Of a stretch of DNA of 64,000 nt, positions 52,813 to 62,196 are shown one piece after another. The DNA comes from CAZJLP01 sp964546955 (GTDB taxonomy: Bacteria; Verrucomicrobiota; Verrucomicrobiia; Opitutales; Opitutaceae). The stretch spans positions 1 to 64,000 of the forward strand of contig CAZJLP010000014.1 in NCBI GenBank assembly GCA_964546955.1. The letters are read 5' to 3'. The translations under genes were made by a program, and so were the position numbers. A model generated the notes under the pieces. It was given only the letters and a program-made list of their open reading frames with translations. It made no database searches and was not told the DNA's origin. Numbering within the stretch: the stretch's first letter is position 1; each line of letters starts with the position of its first letter.

Positions 52813-53903
52813 ATCCTCTGCGCCCCGGCCTTTTCTGGATACTCTCGGTCCTGGCTCTGGGATGTTCGCAGATGCAAGCGCACTCGCCGAGCCTGAGCTT
52901 CCTCAAGCTCGAAGCAGAGGCTAAACGTGTGGAGCTCACGCTGCAGCTGACGCCGAGCGACCTGGACAACGACGGTCGCGCGTCGAAAGAGGAACTGGCC
53001 ATCGCGCAGAAGCTTCTCGAGCGCTCGGCAGACAAGTGGGTCGTCGTAACGAGCGGGGAGCGCGAGATCCGAATCGATGCTCAATGGATTCGCATCGAAG
53101 TCACCGACGATGCGGTGGTGTGGCGTGCCCGCTTGTCAGCAGAGCCGACAGGCATCTGGGCCCTCGCCCTTCCGGAGCTGCGTGCGCTGGGGCCGGGTCA
53201 TCGGCAATTTGTGTCGGCTGTGCTTCACGGACAAAGCGTGGCTGCCGGACTTCTTTCCTCGGAAAACTCCACTCTCCAAATCCACTGGCCTGCGCTCTCC
53301 GTGGCTGACGGAGCAACTGCCCCCCTACAAGAATCTAAAAACAACCGGCCTGATTTGATCGGGTTCTTCGAGCTCGGCATTCACCATATCCTCACGGGCT
53401 ACGATCATCTCCTCTACCTCGCCGGTCTTGTCATGGTTTTTACGCGCTTCGGTCGCGTAGTGCAGGTGGTCACCAGCTTCACCGTCGGGCATTCGTTAAG
53501 CCTCGGTCTGGCTACGCTTGGTCTGGCCGATTTACCGACGCAGGTCATCGAGCCTCTGATCGCCGCGTCGATCATTTTTGTCGGCATTGAAAATCTCGTA
53601 TTGAGAGGCCGCGAGCCCCGTATGCGCTGGATGGTTGCCCTTATCTTTGGCCTCGTGCATGGCTTCGGGTTCGCGGGACTTCTGCGTGAAATCGGCGTTG
53701 GCCAGGGCGGAGCGCCGTTTCTGCCGCCTTTGCTTGCGTTCAATCTCGGGGTGGAATTCGGGCAGACCGCCATCGTCGCTCTGCTACTACCTTTGCTCCT
53801 CTGGGCAAGACGACGGCCCAAGTTCGTGGCGACAGGTCTACCGTTGCTCTCGTCGCTCGTCGTCATGGTGGGATCCTATTGGCTCATCGAGCGTGTGGGG
53901 TGA
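52809..53903 (+). CDS. HupE/UreJ-like membrane transporter with soluble N-terminal domain
   Basis: 364 residues: signal region (to about residue 25), a periplasmic domain of about 150 residues containing an EF-hand-type loop DLDNDGRASKEE (51-62), then six helices of the HupE_UreJ_2 type. Signature His/Asp motifs are HHILTGYDHLLYL (192-204), TVGHSLSLGLATLG and FGLVHGFGFAG. Classical HupE/UreJ proteins carry nickel or cobalt; the two-domain subgroup has unproven substrates. The start overlaps the TPR stop, and the TonB receptor follows, so it could move a metal that crosses the outer membrane through that receptor (inference). Confidence 0.88.
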   Translation: MNPLRPGLFWILSVLALGCSQMQAHSPSLSFLKLEAEAKRVELTLQLTPSDLDNDGRASKEELAIAQKLLERSADKWVVVTSGEREIRIDAQWIRIEVTDDAVVWRARLSAEPTGIWALALPELRALGPGHRQFVSAVLHGQSVAAGLLSSENSTLQIHWPALSVADGATAPLQESKNNRPDLIGFFELGIHHILTGYDHLLYLAGLVMVFTRFGRVVQVVTSFTVGHSLSLGLATLGLADLPTQVIEPLIAASIIFVGIENLVLRGREPRMRWMVALIFGLVHGFGFAGLLREIGVGQGGAPFLPPLLAFNLGVEFGQTAIVALLLPLLLWARRRPKFVATGLPLLSSLVVMVGSYWLIERVG

Positions 53904-53967
53904 AGTCTCAGCACCGGCAGCAAATGTCACCGCGTAGTCACATTGCAGGGGTGGAGCCCGATCTCCG

Positions 53968-53991
53968 AGCGGGCTAAACGTGTCGCCCGCT
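53968..53991 (+). terminator. Hairpin after the HupE-like gene
   Basis: 7-bp stem AGCGGGC/GCCCGCT with a short TTT. The run of T is weak, so transcription may continue into the receptor gene. Confidence 0.4.
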
Positions 53992-54051
53992 TTGCACAGC
54001 AAATTCGTCCGCGCCCAACCTCCGAGGAACGCGGGCCCGCAAGAAACAACC

Positions 54052-56133
54052 ATGTCTGCCTTTCTCTTCAGCGGCATACCGGCGCACCTGCTTTTTCTCA
54101 TTCTGCTCGGTGGCCAAGCGTCACTGCTCCAGGCCCAATTCGCCACCGAGCCCGCGAAATTGGATCCGTTTGTAGTTTTCGGCCGCGCCGCCGATCTGGT
54201 GAGCGTGGCCGAAACCTCCTCGGAGGGAAGCGTGGGCTATCGCGAGCTCGCGGACCGCCCGTTTCTTCGACGCGGCGAATTGCTCGAAGTCATTCCGGGC
54301 GTGGTGACCACCCAGCATTCCGGTGGCGGCAAAGCGAACCAGTATTTCCTTCGGGGCTTCAATCTCGATCACGGCACGGATTTTTCCATCAGCGTCGATG
54401 GCATGCCGGTGAATATGCGGTCTCACGGTCACGGTCAGGGTTACGCCGACCTCAACTTTATCATTCCCGAATTTGTGCAGAGCGTGGACTACACCAAGGG
54501 ACCGTTTGCCCCGGAAATCGGAGATTTTTCCTCGGCGGGAGCCGCGGTCTTCACCTTGTTTAAAACCCTGCCGGCGAACTTCGCCACAATCGAGGCAGGA
54601 GAGCATAACTATCAGCGATTCGCAGTTGGGCAGACTGAACATGGCGCCGGCGGAGCAGCCACCACCTTCGGTTTCGAGGCGACCCACGATGACGGGCCGT
54701 GGGTGCTGAAAGAGAAACTCAGGCGATACAACGGCATGGCGCGTCGTACCTGGATCCGCCCGAACGACCAGGAGTTCTCGCTCACAGCTCTGGGCTATGC
54801 GGCAAAATGGAACTCGACCGATCAAGTGCCACTTCGTGCCGTGGAGAGCGGGTTCACCGATCGTTTCGGCAACATCGACCCAACCGACGGAGGAGAGTCG
54901 GAGCGCGCGAGCCTGTCTTTCGATTGGTCCCGCCGCGATTCCGATTCCGTGATCCGTCTGAACGTTTACGCGATCTATTACCGGCTGAATCTCTTTTCAA
55001 ATTTCACGTACTTCCTCGACGATCCCGTCAACGGTGATCAATTCAACCAGCGAGACCGGCGAGGCGTGGCTGGCGCCAGCCTCGTACGAAGTGGCGCGGT
55101 CAGCTGGGGCGGTCGGAAAACAGAAGGCAGCGCAGGGGTGCAGGTGCGTCATGATGCAGTCGGCGAACTCAGTCTCCGCCACGCGAGCAAGCGGGAGTTG
55201 ATCGACGTCGTGCGAGACGACGAGGTCCAAGAGTCGAGTGCGGGAATTTTCGGTAAAGCGACGACTCATTGGACCGATTGGGCGCGCAGCGAAGTAGGAC
55301 TGCGCGGCGACTTTTATTCCTTCGAAGTGGACAGCGACAATCCGTTGAATTCGGGAAACCGCAGAGCCGCCATTGCGAGCCCCAAGATCGGTCTTGTGTT
55401 CGGACCGTGGAACCAAACAGAGCTCTACCTCAATGCCGGACTTGGCTTTCATAGCAACGATGCGCGCGGAACAACCATTCGCGTCGATCCTAGCGATGGC
55501 GTCACGCCGCTGAATCGCGTGAACCCATTGGTTCGCTCGCGGGGCTTCGAAACCGGCCTGAGGACCTCCTTCCTGCCGGGACTGGTGAGCACCGTCTCGT
55601 TGTGGACCCTGGATCTCGACTCGGAGCTTGTTTTCGTCGGTGACGCCGGGGGCACCGAACCCAGCGGCGCCACCCGCCGTTACGGCGTGGAATTCTCAAA
55701 CTTCTACCGGGCGGCGAGCTGGCTCGCGATGGATGCCGACGTTTCTTTTACGCGTGCGCGTTACCAGGACGGCGCGCCGGCAGACCGGGTGACAAATTCC
55801 ATCGACACCGTCGTGACCGCGGGTGTCGTGGTGGGAAGGCCGGACGGCTTCTTTGGCAGCCTGCGCCTGCGCTATTTCGGCGAACAGCCGCTGATCGAGG
55901 ACAACGCGGTCAGACAACGGTCGTCCACGACGTTCAACGCCCGCTTGGGCTGGAAGAACCGCGACTGGGAACTCGCGCTTAATTTTCTGAACGCACTCGA
56001 CGAAAAAAATGACGACATCGCCTACTTCTATTCCTCCCGTCTGAACGGTGAAGCCGCAACCGGCATCGACGATGTCCATTCGCATCCCGCCGAACCGCGA
56101 ACCGTGCGCTTCACTCTTACCCGCCGATTCTAA
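54052..56133 (+). CDS. TonB-dependent receptor, metal/cluster-associated type
   Basis: 693 residues from ATG 54052: signal peptide (to about LLQAQF), no STN domain, a plug with GYRELADRPFLRRGELLEVIPG and FLRGFNLDHGTDFSISVDGM, and a barrel ending in aromatic FTLTRRF. The HSGGGKANQYFLRGFNLDHG and NMRSHGHGQGYADLNFI motifs, rich in His/Gly, are those I associate with receptors beside HupE/UreJ-like and TPR genes. With no signalling domain it needs no FecR. It probably imports a metal or metal complex through TonB energy. It follows the HupE-like gene after 148 bp. Confidence 0.93.
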   Translation: MSAFLFSGIPAHLLFLILLGGQASLLQAQFATEPAKLDPFVVFGRAADLVSVAETSSEGSVGYRELADRPFLRRGELLEVIPGVVTTQHSGGGKANQYFLRGFNLDHGTDFSISVDGMPVNMRSHGHGQGYADLNFIIPEFVQSVDYTKGPFAPEIGDFSSAGAAVFTLFKTLPANFATIEAGEHNYQRFAVGQTEHGAGGAATTFGFEATHDDGPWVLKEKLRRYNGMARRTWIRPNDQEFSLTALGYAAKWNSTDQVPLRAVESGFTDRFGNIDPTDGGESERASLSFDWSRRDSDSVIRLNVYAIYYRLNLFSNFTYFLDDPVNGDQFNQRDRRGVAGASLVRSGAVSWGGRKTEGSAGVQVRHDAVGELSLRHASKRELIDVVRDDEVQESSAGIFGKATTHWTDWARSEVGLRGDFYSFEVDSDNPLNSGNRRAAIASPKIGLVFGPWNQTELYLNAGLGFHSNDARGTTIRVDPSDGVTPLNRVNPLVRSRGFETGLRTSFLPGLVSTVSLWTLDLDSELVFVGDAGGTEPSGATRRYGVEFSNFYRAASWLAMDADVSFTRARYQDGAPADRVTNSIDTVVTAGVVVGRPDGFFGSLRLRYFGEQPLIEDNAVRQRSSTTFNARLGWKNRDWELALNFLNALDEKNDDIAYFYSSRLNGEAATGIDDVHSHPAEPRTVRFTLTRRF

Positions 56134-56333
56134 CTCACGCCAACGATCGACGGTAGATCGGTTCCTCAATCGTTTTCGATCGATAGCCATTCCGATAGAT
56201 TGTTTCACCCGTCGTCGCTGAGAAGAAGCGCGCCGCCGGCGGAGTCGTGCGAGCAGCCGCGTGTAGAGAAGCATCCGCAATACAATTCGAAATCAACACG
56301 TGTGTTCGGTGGGGATCTCAGCTACACCAGCCA

Positions 56334-57047
56334 ATGAGCAACTTTTTCGAGGAGCTGGATTTTCAGCCGACAGCAATAGGCGATCTGTCCTTGCGTCGTA
56401 AACGCGTCGCGATGCTGGGCGATCTAGAGGTCTTTGAAGTTAAGCTCGGCGAGTCGTTTCTCATGTCCAGCCTGTTCCACGCCGTGGAGGATGCATTGGC
56501 CAATCTTGGACTGGCCGAGATCAGTGCGGACGAATGCGACGTCGTTGTCGGGGGTCTCGGACTTGGCTACACAGCGGTGGCCGCCCTGGCGCATGCGAAG
56601 GTAAGATCGCTCGTGGTGATCGACGCGCTGGAGCCTGTGATCGGCTGGCATCGACGCGGACTGGTTCCCCTCGGAGCGAAACTCACCGGGGACCCGAGAT
56701 GCCGTCTGGCCCTCGGAGATTTTTTCCTTCTCGCGGCCTCGGAGGAAGGCTTTGTGCCGGGCCGCCGGTTTCATGCGGTGCTCCTCGATATCGACCACTC
56801 GCCGCGCAATCTTCTGCACCCCCGCCACTCTGCTTTCTATTCAACCGACGGACTGCGCGCACTGGCCAAGCATCTTCATGCGGAAGGGATTTTCGCCATG
56901 TGGTCCGACGAGCCGCCGGACGCAGAGTTCGTTCAGTTGCTGGAGACGGTGTTCAGCGACGTCCGGGCCGAAACAGTTACCTTTCCCAATCCACTGTTGG
57001 ACCGCGATTCAGCAAGTACAGTTTACCTCGCACGGAAAACCGGGTAA
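56334..57047 (+). CDS. Spermidine-synthase-like methyltransferase-fold protein
   Basis: 237 residues from ATG 56334 (the upstream frame lacks coding character). The Rossmann region VVVGGLGLGYTAVAALAHAKV is the S-adenosyl-binding pattern and FHAVLLDIDHSPRNLLHP matches the catalytic region of SpeE-like proteins. True polyamine synthases are longer and have clearer DTxDP motifs, so this may be a divergent PABP/spermidine-synthase-like enzyme with another substrate. It lies 200 bp after the receptor, in the same direction but without tight coupling. Confidence 0.8.
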   Translation: MSNFFEELDFQPTAIGDLSLRRKRVAMLGDLEVFEVKLGESFLMSSLFHAVEDALANLGLAEISADECDVVVGGLGLGYTAVAALAHAKVRSLVVIDALEPVIGWHRRGLVPLGAKLTGDPRCRLALGDFFLLAASEEGFVPGRRFHAVLLDIDHSPRNLLHPRHSAFYSTDGLRALAKHLHAEGIFAMWSDEPPDAEFVQLLETVFSDVRAETVTFPNPLLDRDSASTVYLARKTG

Positions 57048-57286
57048 CGGCCAAGGGCGCAATCGAGCGTTTCTGTCCTGCAGCGCGCCCCGGCGTGCTC
57101 TGGGGCTCCATCGGAAAATCGAATACGCCGGCCGTAGGGGAAACCCTGAACGGCGAACAACATTTATGTGACTAGACGGACTTTGAATTTGGGAGTGTAA
57201 TTCGCCCTCCCCCTGCTCGGTTTTTCGGTGTGCGATGCTTCACGTAGAGCAATCCCGTTGAACTGGAGCGGAAGACCCACTTCCCG

Positions 57287-60200
57287 ATGAATTCATTGTC
57301 CCTGCGTTGCTGTTTCGCTCTACTCCTTGGATTGGCGCAGGCCCTCGCGGCCTCCGCCGCCACCACTACGGTTAACTCCCTGTCCGCGCTGCAGACCGCT
57401 ATTAATAACGCGGTCGCGGGCGACGAGATTGTCGTCCAGAACGGCACTTATACATCGACCGCGGCGATCACGATCAACCGCGTGGGAGAACCCGGCAGTC
57501 CCATCCTCATCCGCGCGGAATCGGTGGGCGGAGTGACGATCGGCGGCAGCGCCGGCTTCCGTTTTGCGAGCCCGGCCGGGTACGTGACGGTACAGGGATT
57601 CGTCTTCACTCACGCCGGGTCGATCAACATGCCCAGCGGCACCCATCACCTCCGGCTCACGCGAAACGTCATTCAACTCACGATTCCCGCAGGTTCCGAC
57701 GTATCGTACGTCAACATCAGCGGCAACGACTTTGAAATCGACTACAACGAGCTGCGCAACAAAACGACTCTGGGCAACATGCTCGACATCACAGGCTCCG
57801 GCAGTCAGGTGGCGCGCAGGCTTTGGGTCCATCACAACTATTTCCACGACTTCACAAGCCCGGGCGGGAATGGTGCGGAAACGGTTCGCTGGGGGCTGAG
57901 TGGTCTGAGTCTGTCGACGGGCGATGGGCTGTGCGAATACAACCTCTTTGTTCGCTGCACGGGCGAGAACGAGATGATCTCGAACAAGTCGTCCGGAAAC
58001 ACCTTCCGCTACAATACGGTGCTCGATTCGCCGGGCGGCGAAATCAGTCAGCGCCATGGCGACAACTGCTACTATTATGGCAACTACATGCGGAACACCT
58101 CAGGTATTCGCATCTACGGGGACAACCACCAAGTCTTCAGCAACTATATCGTCAACAGTTCAAAGGGCATCGATATGGGCAACGGCGACGGCGATGTGCG
58201 CGCCGGATCGCCCCTGACCGCGCACGACCGGCCGGACAACTGCGTGGTGGTCTTCAATACGCTCATCAACAATAACGTCCATTATCAGATGGGCGGCCGC
58301 ACCAACGGCCTCGGCGCGACCAACACCACCTTTGCCAACAACATCATGCAGGGGGGTACCACATCGGTCAGCATCAGCGGGAGCGCGCCGTACACGAACC
58401 CCGTCTGGGGCGGCAACATCGTTTGGAATGTGACCAACGGCGGCGGCAGCTCCATGCCGGCCGGCACGTACACAATCGTCAATCCGCTGCTCGTGGCCGA
58501 TGCCAACGGCATCTTCCATCTCGACGCTGGCAGCCCGGCGATCGACGCCGCGGTCGGGACCTATCCAGAGGTTACCGCCGATCAAGACGGCCAGCCCCGT
58601 CCCGAGACGGGCAAAGACATCGGCGCGGACGAAGTCTCCAGCGCCGCCATCACGGCACGGATCCTCACCCCTGCGGACGTCGGTCCCACCGCCGGATTAA
58701 TTTTGCCGCCGGCAGCGCCGACTTTCAGCCTCCCGTCCGAGGTCTACAGCGGACCGCAGTCGATCAGCCTCACCACCATCACGCCGGGGGCGTCGATTCG
58801 CTACACGACGGACGGCAGCACCCCCTCGGAGGCCATCGGCACACTCTACACGGGGCCGATCACAGTCTCGGAGACGACCACGCTGAGGGCCATCGCTTTT
58901 GCGCCCGGGGTGCCGAACAGCCCGGTGTCGACCGCGACGTATACGATCACCAGCGAGCCGCCTGTTGCCACGCCCGTCTTCGCGCCCCCCGGAGGCAACT
59001 ACCCGTCGATCCAAACGGTGACGATCACGTCAGCCACACCGGGCGCGACAATCCGTTATACGGCAGACGGCAGTGCTCCTTCGCCGACCAAAGGCACGAT
59101 CTATTCCGGTCCGATCACGGTGAATTCCAACATGACGCTCCGCGCCGTCGCCTACGCGCCCGGCCTGCAGACCAGCGCCATCGCGAGCGCGACCTATAAC
59201 ATTATTATCTCGTATGAAGCGGAGACGATGCCCCACACGGAGGCGGGCGGCAGCTATTCGGTCGCGTTCGAAGACACGGCGAGCGGAGGCCAGTTCGCGA
59301 GCCCGAATATCACCGACCCGAGCGACCCGCGCTATCCGGAGCGCCGTCGCTATGTGACGCTGAACGCGGATGGCACCCCGCCGCCTCCAGATGGCGAATA
59401 CATCGAGTTCACGCTCCCGGTAATTCCGGCCGGCACGTATAATCTCATCCTGCGCTACAAGACGCACCCAAACAATCGGTCGGTCATGCGCCTCTTTGTT
59501 GACGGCACGCCCCTGGGCTCCGATCTGAACCAGCTCGCCTCCGCGACCTTCCGCAACCAGGACTTCGGCGTCGTACGCTTTGCGACCGCCCAGTCTCACG
59601 TGCTGCGTCTCGCCGTGGTCGGCAAAACCAATGCCACGACCACGCCGTGGAACATTACCGCCGACGTGATCATCCTCCAGCCCGACACGACGGCCCCCGC
59701 CATCGGCACACTGCCCGACAAGACCGTCGAGGCGACTGGCGCAGACGGAGCCGTGGTGACGTATAGTGGCACCGCCACCGATAACAAGGACGGTGCGGTT
59801 TCCGTCACCTTCAGCCCGGCGTCGGGCAGCCTGTTCCCGATCGGGACGACGCTCGTCACCGCGACCGCTTCGGATTTCGCGGGCAATGTCGGGACGAAAA
59901 CGTTTAACGTGATCGTTCGCCCGAGCTACGCTTCGTGGGCCGTGGAGAGTGGATTGACCCCGCCGTTCGACAGCATCGGCGCGGACGCTGACGGCGACGG
60001 CATTCAGAATCTGATCGAGTACTTCCACGGCTCCAGCCCCACCGCGTCGAATCCGGCGGGGCTGCCCACCGGCGAAGTCCAGGGCAGCGAATTCCTTTTC
60101 CGCTTCACGCGCGATCAGGCCGCCACCGGTCTGACTTACCGCGTCGCGGTTTCTAACGATCTCGTGAACTGGACGACTGTTTCGTCCGCGCCAGAGATCG

Positions 60201-61234
60201 AATCGACCGACGAGACGATCGACACGTACGTGGCGGCGCTGCCCGTCGATTCCACGCGGATGTTCGCGCGCCTTGAAGTGACTTCATCCTCAGGAACGAT
60301 TTCAACCGCTCCCGTCGGCTACATGAAGGTCGATGTAGCCGGAGGAACCCCAAGTGTGCCGGCCACGACGGCATTCGGCGTTCCTCTTAGCGACACAACG
60401 CCCCCGCCCGCTGGGATCCGCGCCGGTCGCATTGACTCCTTCACCGCCACGACACTCACCAACGCTGTCGGCGGCTGGACGCTCAATCTCGCCAATCCGG
60501 CCGCACCTTGGTCGGTCCGTCTGACGAGCGGAGCTTATGCCGGTAAACTCCTCGACATCGTGAGCAACACGGCGACCACGCTCACCGTGAGCGGCGCCGA
60601 TCTGACCGCACTCAGCCTCATCGCAGGGGTAGACACGTTTGAGTTGGTGCCGGTGGACACGCTCGCTTCGCTCTTCGGCAGTTCCACGCTGCAGGGCGGC
60701 ACCTCAGCTGCGGCCGCCGACAACGTCCAAGTGCGCAGCGGCACCTCGTGGCTGGCATACTTCTTCGACACCAATCTAGGCTTCTGGCGTCGGACGATCG
60801 GGCCGGCCATCAACGCCAGCAACACACGTCTGCGTCCGGAAACCGGAATTCAGATCGTACGGCGGGGCCCGGCTCTCACCCTGACGTTGACCGGCCGAGT
60901 GCTCACCACCCCTTTCCGCGCGGCTATCAGCAACGCGAGTTCGAGCGTGATTCACACCGGCTATCCCACTGACACCACCTTGGGCGCCCTCTCCGTTGAG
61001 AGCCGGCTGCCAGGCTGGCGCGCCGGCACCACCACGGCGGCCGATCAGGTGTTTTTGTTCAATGGCACGGCGTGGGTCGGTTACGTCTTCAACGGCGGCG
61101 GCTGGCAGACCCTCAATGGCGCGGTTGCAAGCGATAGCGTGGGCATTCCGGCTGGCGCGCTGATCCTTGTCCAACGTCCCGGCACGACCGCCGGTACGAC
61201 CGATCTCGTCCGGCCCCTTCCCTATTCACCATGA
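57287..61234 (+). CDS. PL6 alginate-lyase-like multidomain protein with TIGR02597-like tail
   Basis: 1315 residues: signal peptide (about 1-24); a PL6 parallel beta-helix (25-455) with the catalytic region GENEMISNKSSGNTF (Glu227, Glu229, Lys234) and RHGDN (Arg256), as in AlyGC; two chitobiase-C-terminal-like domains (about 471-645, SIRYTTDGSTPS and TIRYTADGSAPS); a CBM-like domain (645-795); a HYR-like domain (800-880); a DADGDGIQNLIEYFHG segment; and a TIGR02597-like tail (about 1005 on, DTFELVPVDTLASLF). It likely cleaves alginate or a similar uronide outside the cell. ATG 57287 follows directly on promoter DNA without a strong binding site. Confidence 0.88.
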   Translation: MNSLSLRCCFALLLGLAQALAASAATTTVNSLSALQTAINNAVAGDEIVVQNGTYTSTAAITINRVGEPGSPILIRAESVGGVTIGGSAGFRFASPAGYVTVQGFVFTHAGSINMPSGTHHLRLTRNVIQLTIPAGSDVSYVNISGNDFEIDYNELRNKTTLGNMLDITGSGSQVARRLWVHHNYFHDFTSPGGNGAETVRWGLSGLSLSTGDGLCEYNLFVRCTGENEMISNKSSGNTFRYNTVLDSPGGEISQRHGDNCYYYGNYMRNTSGIRIYGDNHQVFSNYIVNSSKGIDMGNGDGDVRAGSPLTAHDRPDNCVVVFNTLINNNVHYQMGGRTNGLGATNTTFANNIMQGGTTSVSISGSAPYTNPVWGGNIVWNVTNGGGSSMPAGTYTIVNPLLVADANGIFHLDAGSPAIDAAVGTYPEVTADQDGQPRPETGKDIGADEVSSAAITARILTPADVGPTAGLILPPAAPTFSLPSEVYSGPQSISLTTITPGASIRYTTDGSTPSEAIGTLYTGPITVSETTTLRAIAFAPGVPNSPVSTATYTITSEPPVATPVFAPPGGNYPSIQTVTITSATPGATIRYTADGSAPSPTKGTIYSGPITVNSNMTLRAVAYAPGLQTSAIASATYNIIISYEAETMPHTEAGGSYSVAFEDTASGGQFASPNITDPSDPRYPERRRYVTLNADGTPPPPDGEYIEFTLPVIPAGTYNLILRYKTHPNNRSVMRLFVDGTPLGSDLNQLASATFRNQDFGVVRFATAQSHVLRLAVVGKTNATTTPWNITADVIILQPDTTAPAIGTLPDKTVEATGADGAVVTYSGTATDNKDGAVSVTFSPASGSLFPIGTTLVTATASDFAGNVGTKTFNVIVRPSYASWAVESGLTPPFDSIGADADGDGIQNLIEYFHGSSPTASNPAGLPTGEVQGSEFLFRFTRDQAATGLTYRVAVSNDLVNWTTVSSAPEIESTDETIDTYVAALPVDSTRMFARLEVTSSSGTISTAPVGYMKVDVAGGTPSVPATTAFGVPLSDTTPPPAGIRAGRIDSFTATTLTNAVGGWTLNLANPAAPWSVRLTSGAYAGKLLDIVSNTATTLTVSGADLTALSLIAGVDTFELVPVDTLASLFGSSTLQGGTSAAAADNVQVRSGTSWLAYFFDTNLGFWRRTIGPAINASNTRLRPETGIQIVRRGPALTLTLTGRVLTTPFRAAISNASSSVIHTGYPTDTTLGALSVESRLPGWRAGTTTAADQVFLFNGTAWVGYVFNGGGWQTLNGAVASDSVGIPAGALILVQRPGTTAGTTDLVRPLPYSP

Positions 61235-61851
61235 AAACCAGGTTCAAACTGATATTCCTCGCCCTCGCGGCGCTTGCGGCGCCCATCGCATCGGCGCAAC
61301 TCGTGCTGCAATCCTTCGACTCATTCGAGTCGCCCAACACCTTCTTTGTCGGGAGTTGGGACGGTGGGGGCAACGCACCTCTTCCCACCTTCTCGCAGGG
61401 TGCGGGCAACTACCGCTTCGAGGGCGGGCTGAATGACGACGCTTCCGGCGTGTATTATTTCTTTAACGCCCCGCTCGATCTCACCGGGTATGCCGTGCTG
61501 GAAGTTTCCGCCCAGCGCCTGACCGACAATGCGGCGGCAACCTTCTCCGTTAAGCTTTTTAGCGGCTCCGAAAGCGCGTTTGCGGTGTTCTCGACCGCGG
61601 AATTCCCGACTTCCGGGTTCACCAATATCCTGGCCCCCTTGACCTTTACGCCTGGCTTTGATCTAGCCGCGGTGGATTCTTTTCTCATCACCGGCGACCA
61701 AGTGGGGGGCATGGAGCCGCTGAACTTCGCCGTCGATCGGCTGGCTGTTTCCGTGCCGGTTCCGGAACCGTCGACCTACGGTTTGCTGGGCGCCGCGCTG
61801 ATCGCCGCGGCCGTTGCGGGGCGGCGCCTGCGTCGGACCAGTCGAAGCTGA
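61231..61851 (+). CDS. PEP-CTERM protein, partner of the PL6 protein
   Basis: 206 residues: signal peptide (cleavage near ASAQL), a beta-sandwich-like body beginning QLVLQSFDSF with APLDLTGYAVLEV, and the tail VPEPSTYGLLGAALIAAAVAGRRLRR. It is paralogous to the protein at 32717-33334, and its start overlaps the PL6 gene stop by four bases (ATGA). Tight coupling with an upstream enzyme of the same tail class is found in both cases, so the protein may help sort or anchor that enzyme. Confidence 0.9.
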   Translation: MKTRFKLIFLALAALAAPIASAQLVLQSFDSFESPNTFFVGSWDGGGNAPLPTFSQGAGNYRFEGGLNDDASGVYYFFNAPLDLTGYAVLEVSAQRLTDNAAATFSVKLFSGSESAFAVFSTAEFPTSGFTNILAPLTFTPGFDLAAVDSFLITGDQVGGMEPLNFAVDRLAVSVPVPEPSTYGLLGAALIAAAVAGRRLRRTSRS

Positions 61852-61898
61852 ATCGCTGCAGGCGTTAACGACCCGTTGCAAGCGACAGGCTCTTTAGA

Positions 61899-61926
61899 GC
61901 AGGGAGTTCCTACCGGAACTCCCTGC
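61899..61926 (+). terminator. Hairpin terminator
   Basis: A perfect 12-bp stem GCAGGGAGTTCC/GGAACTCCCTGC with a TACC loop, 48 bases after the PEP-CTERM stop. The following TTCGCTT is only a weak T tract. Confidence 0.7.
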
Positions 61927-61945
61927 TTCGCTTGAGACGCTTGCC

Positions 61946-62184
61946 CCGGGGCATCAAACCGGGGATTTTGCGGTTAATCATGCCTATTATGCCTTAAATA
62001 AGACGTGTAGGTTATTGCTGGTTAACCGCTAGCAACCGTCAGACCCGCCAAAGGGGCGTACATGCCCAGCCACGTCTTCTGCCCGGGGGAAGGGGCTAAA
62101 GCTGGGGCGACAGAGTACCGATATACGGGTGTCACTGCTTAACAGGTACTTCGGCCGGGTTAGTTCACTACTACCCTGTTTAGC
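61946..62184 (+). ncRNA. Structured leader or candidate non-coding RNA
   Basis: After the terminator, a CCCCGG/CCGGGG hairpin is followed by an 8-bp perfect long-range stem AAGACGTG (62000-62007) with CACGTCTT (62071-62078). This encloses a GGGC/GCCC hairpin (62054-62067) and a self-complementary GGTTAACC. Downstream, GTACC and GGTAC can pair. The whole lies directly before the binding-protein gene. It resembles no riboswitch that I can name, so it is only a candidate. Confidence 0.35.
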
Positions 62185-62196
62185 GTGAATACCTTT

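Noticed and set aside
53904..54051. Possible cobalamin riboswitch before the TonB receptor gene
   Set aside because: No B12-box-like sequence is present and the stretch is short; it only holds a small hairpin.
61946..62184. Possible cyclic-di-GMP (GEMM) riboswitch before the chemoreceptor operon
   Set aside because: The conserved GEMM core strings are absent, so only an unnamed structured leader is claimed.
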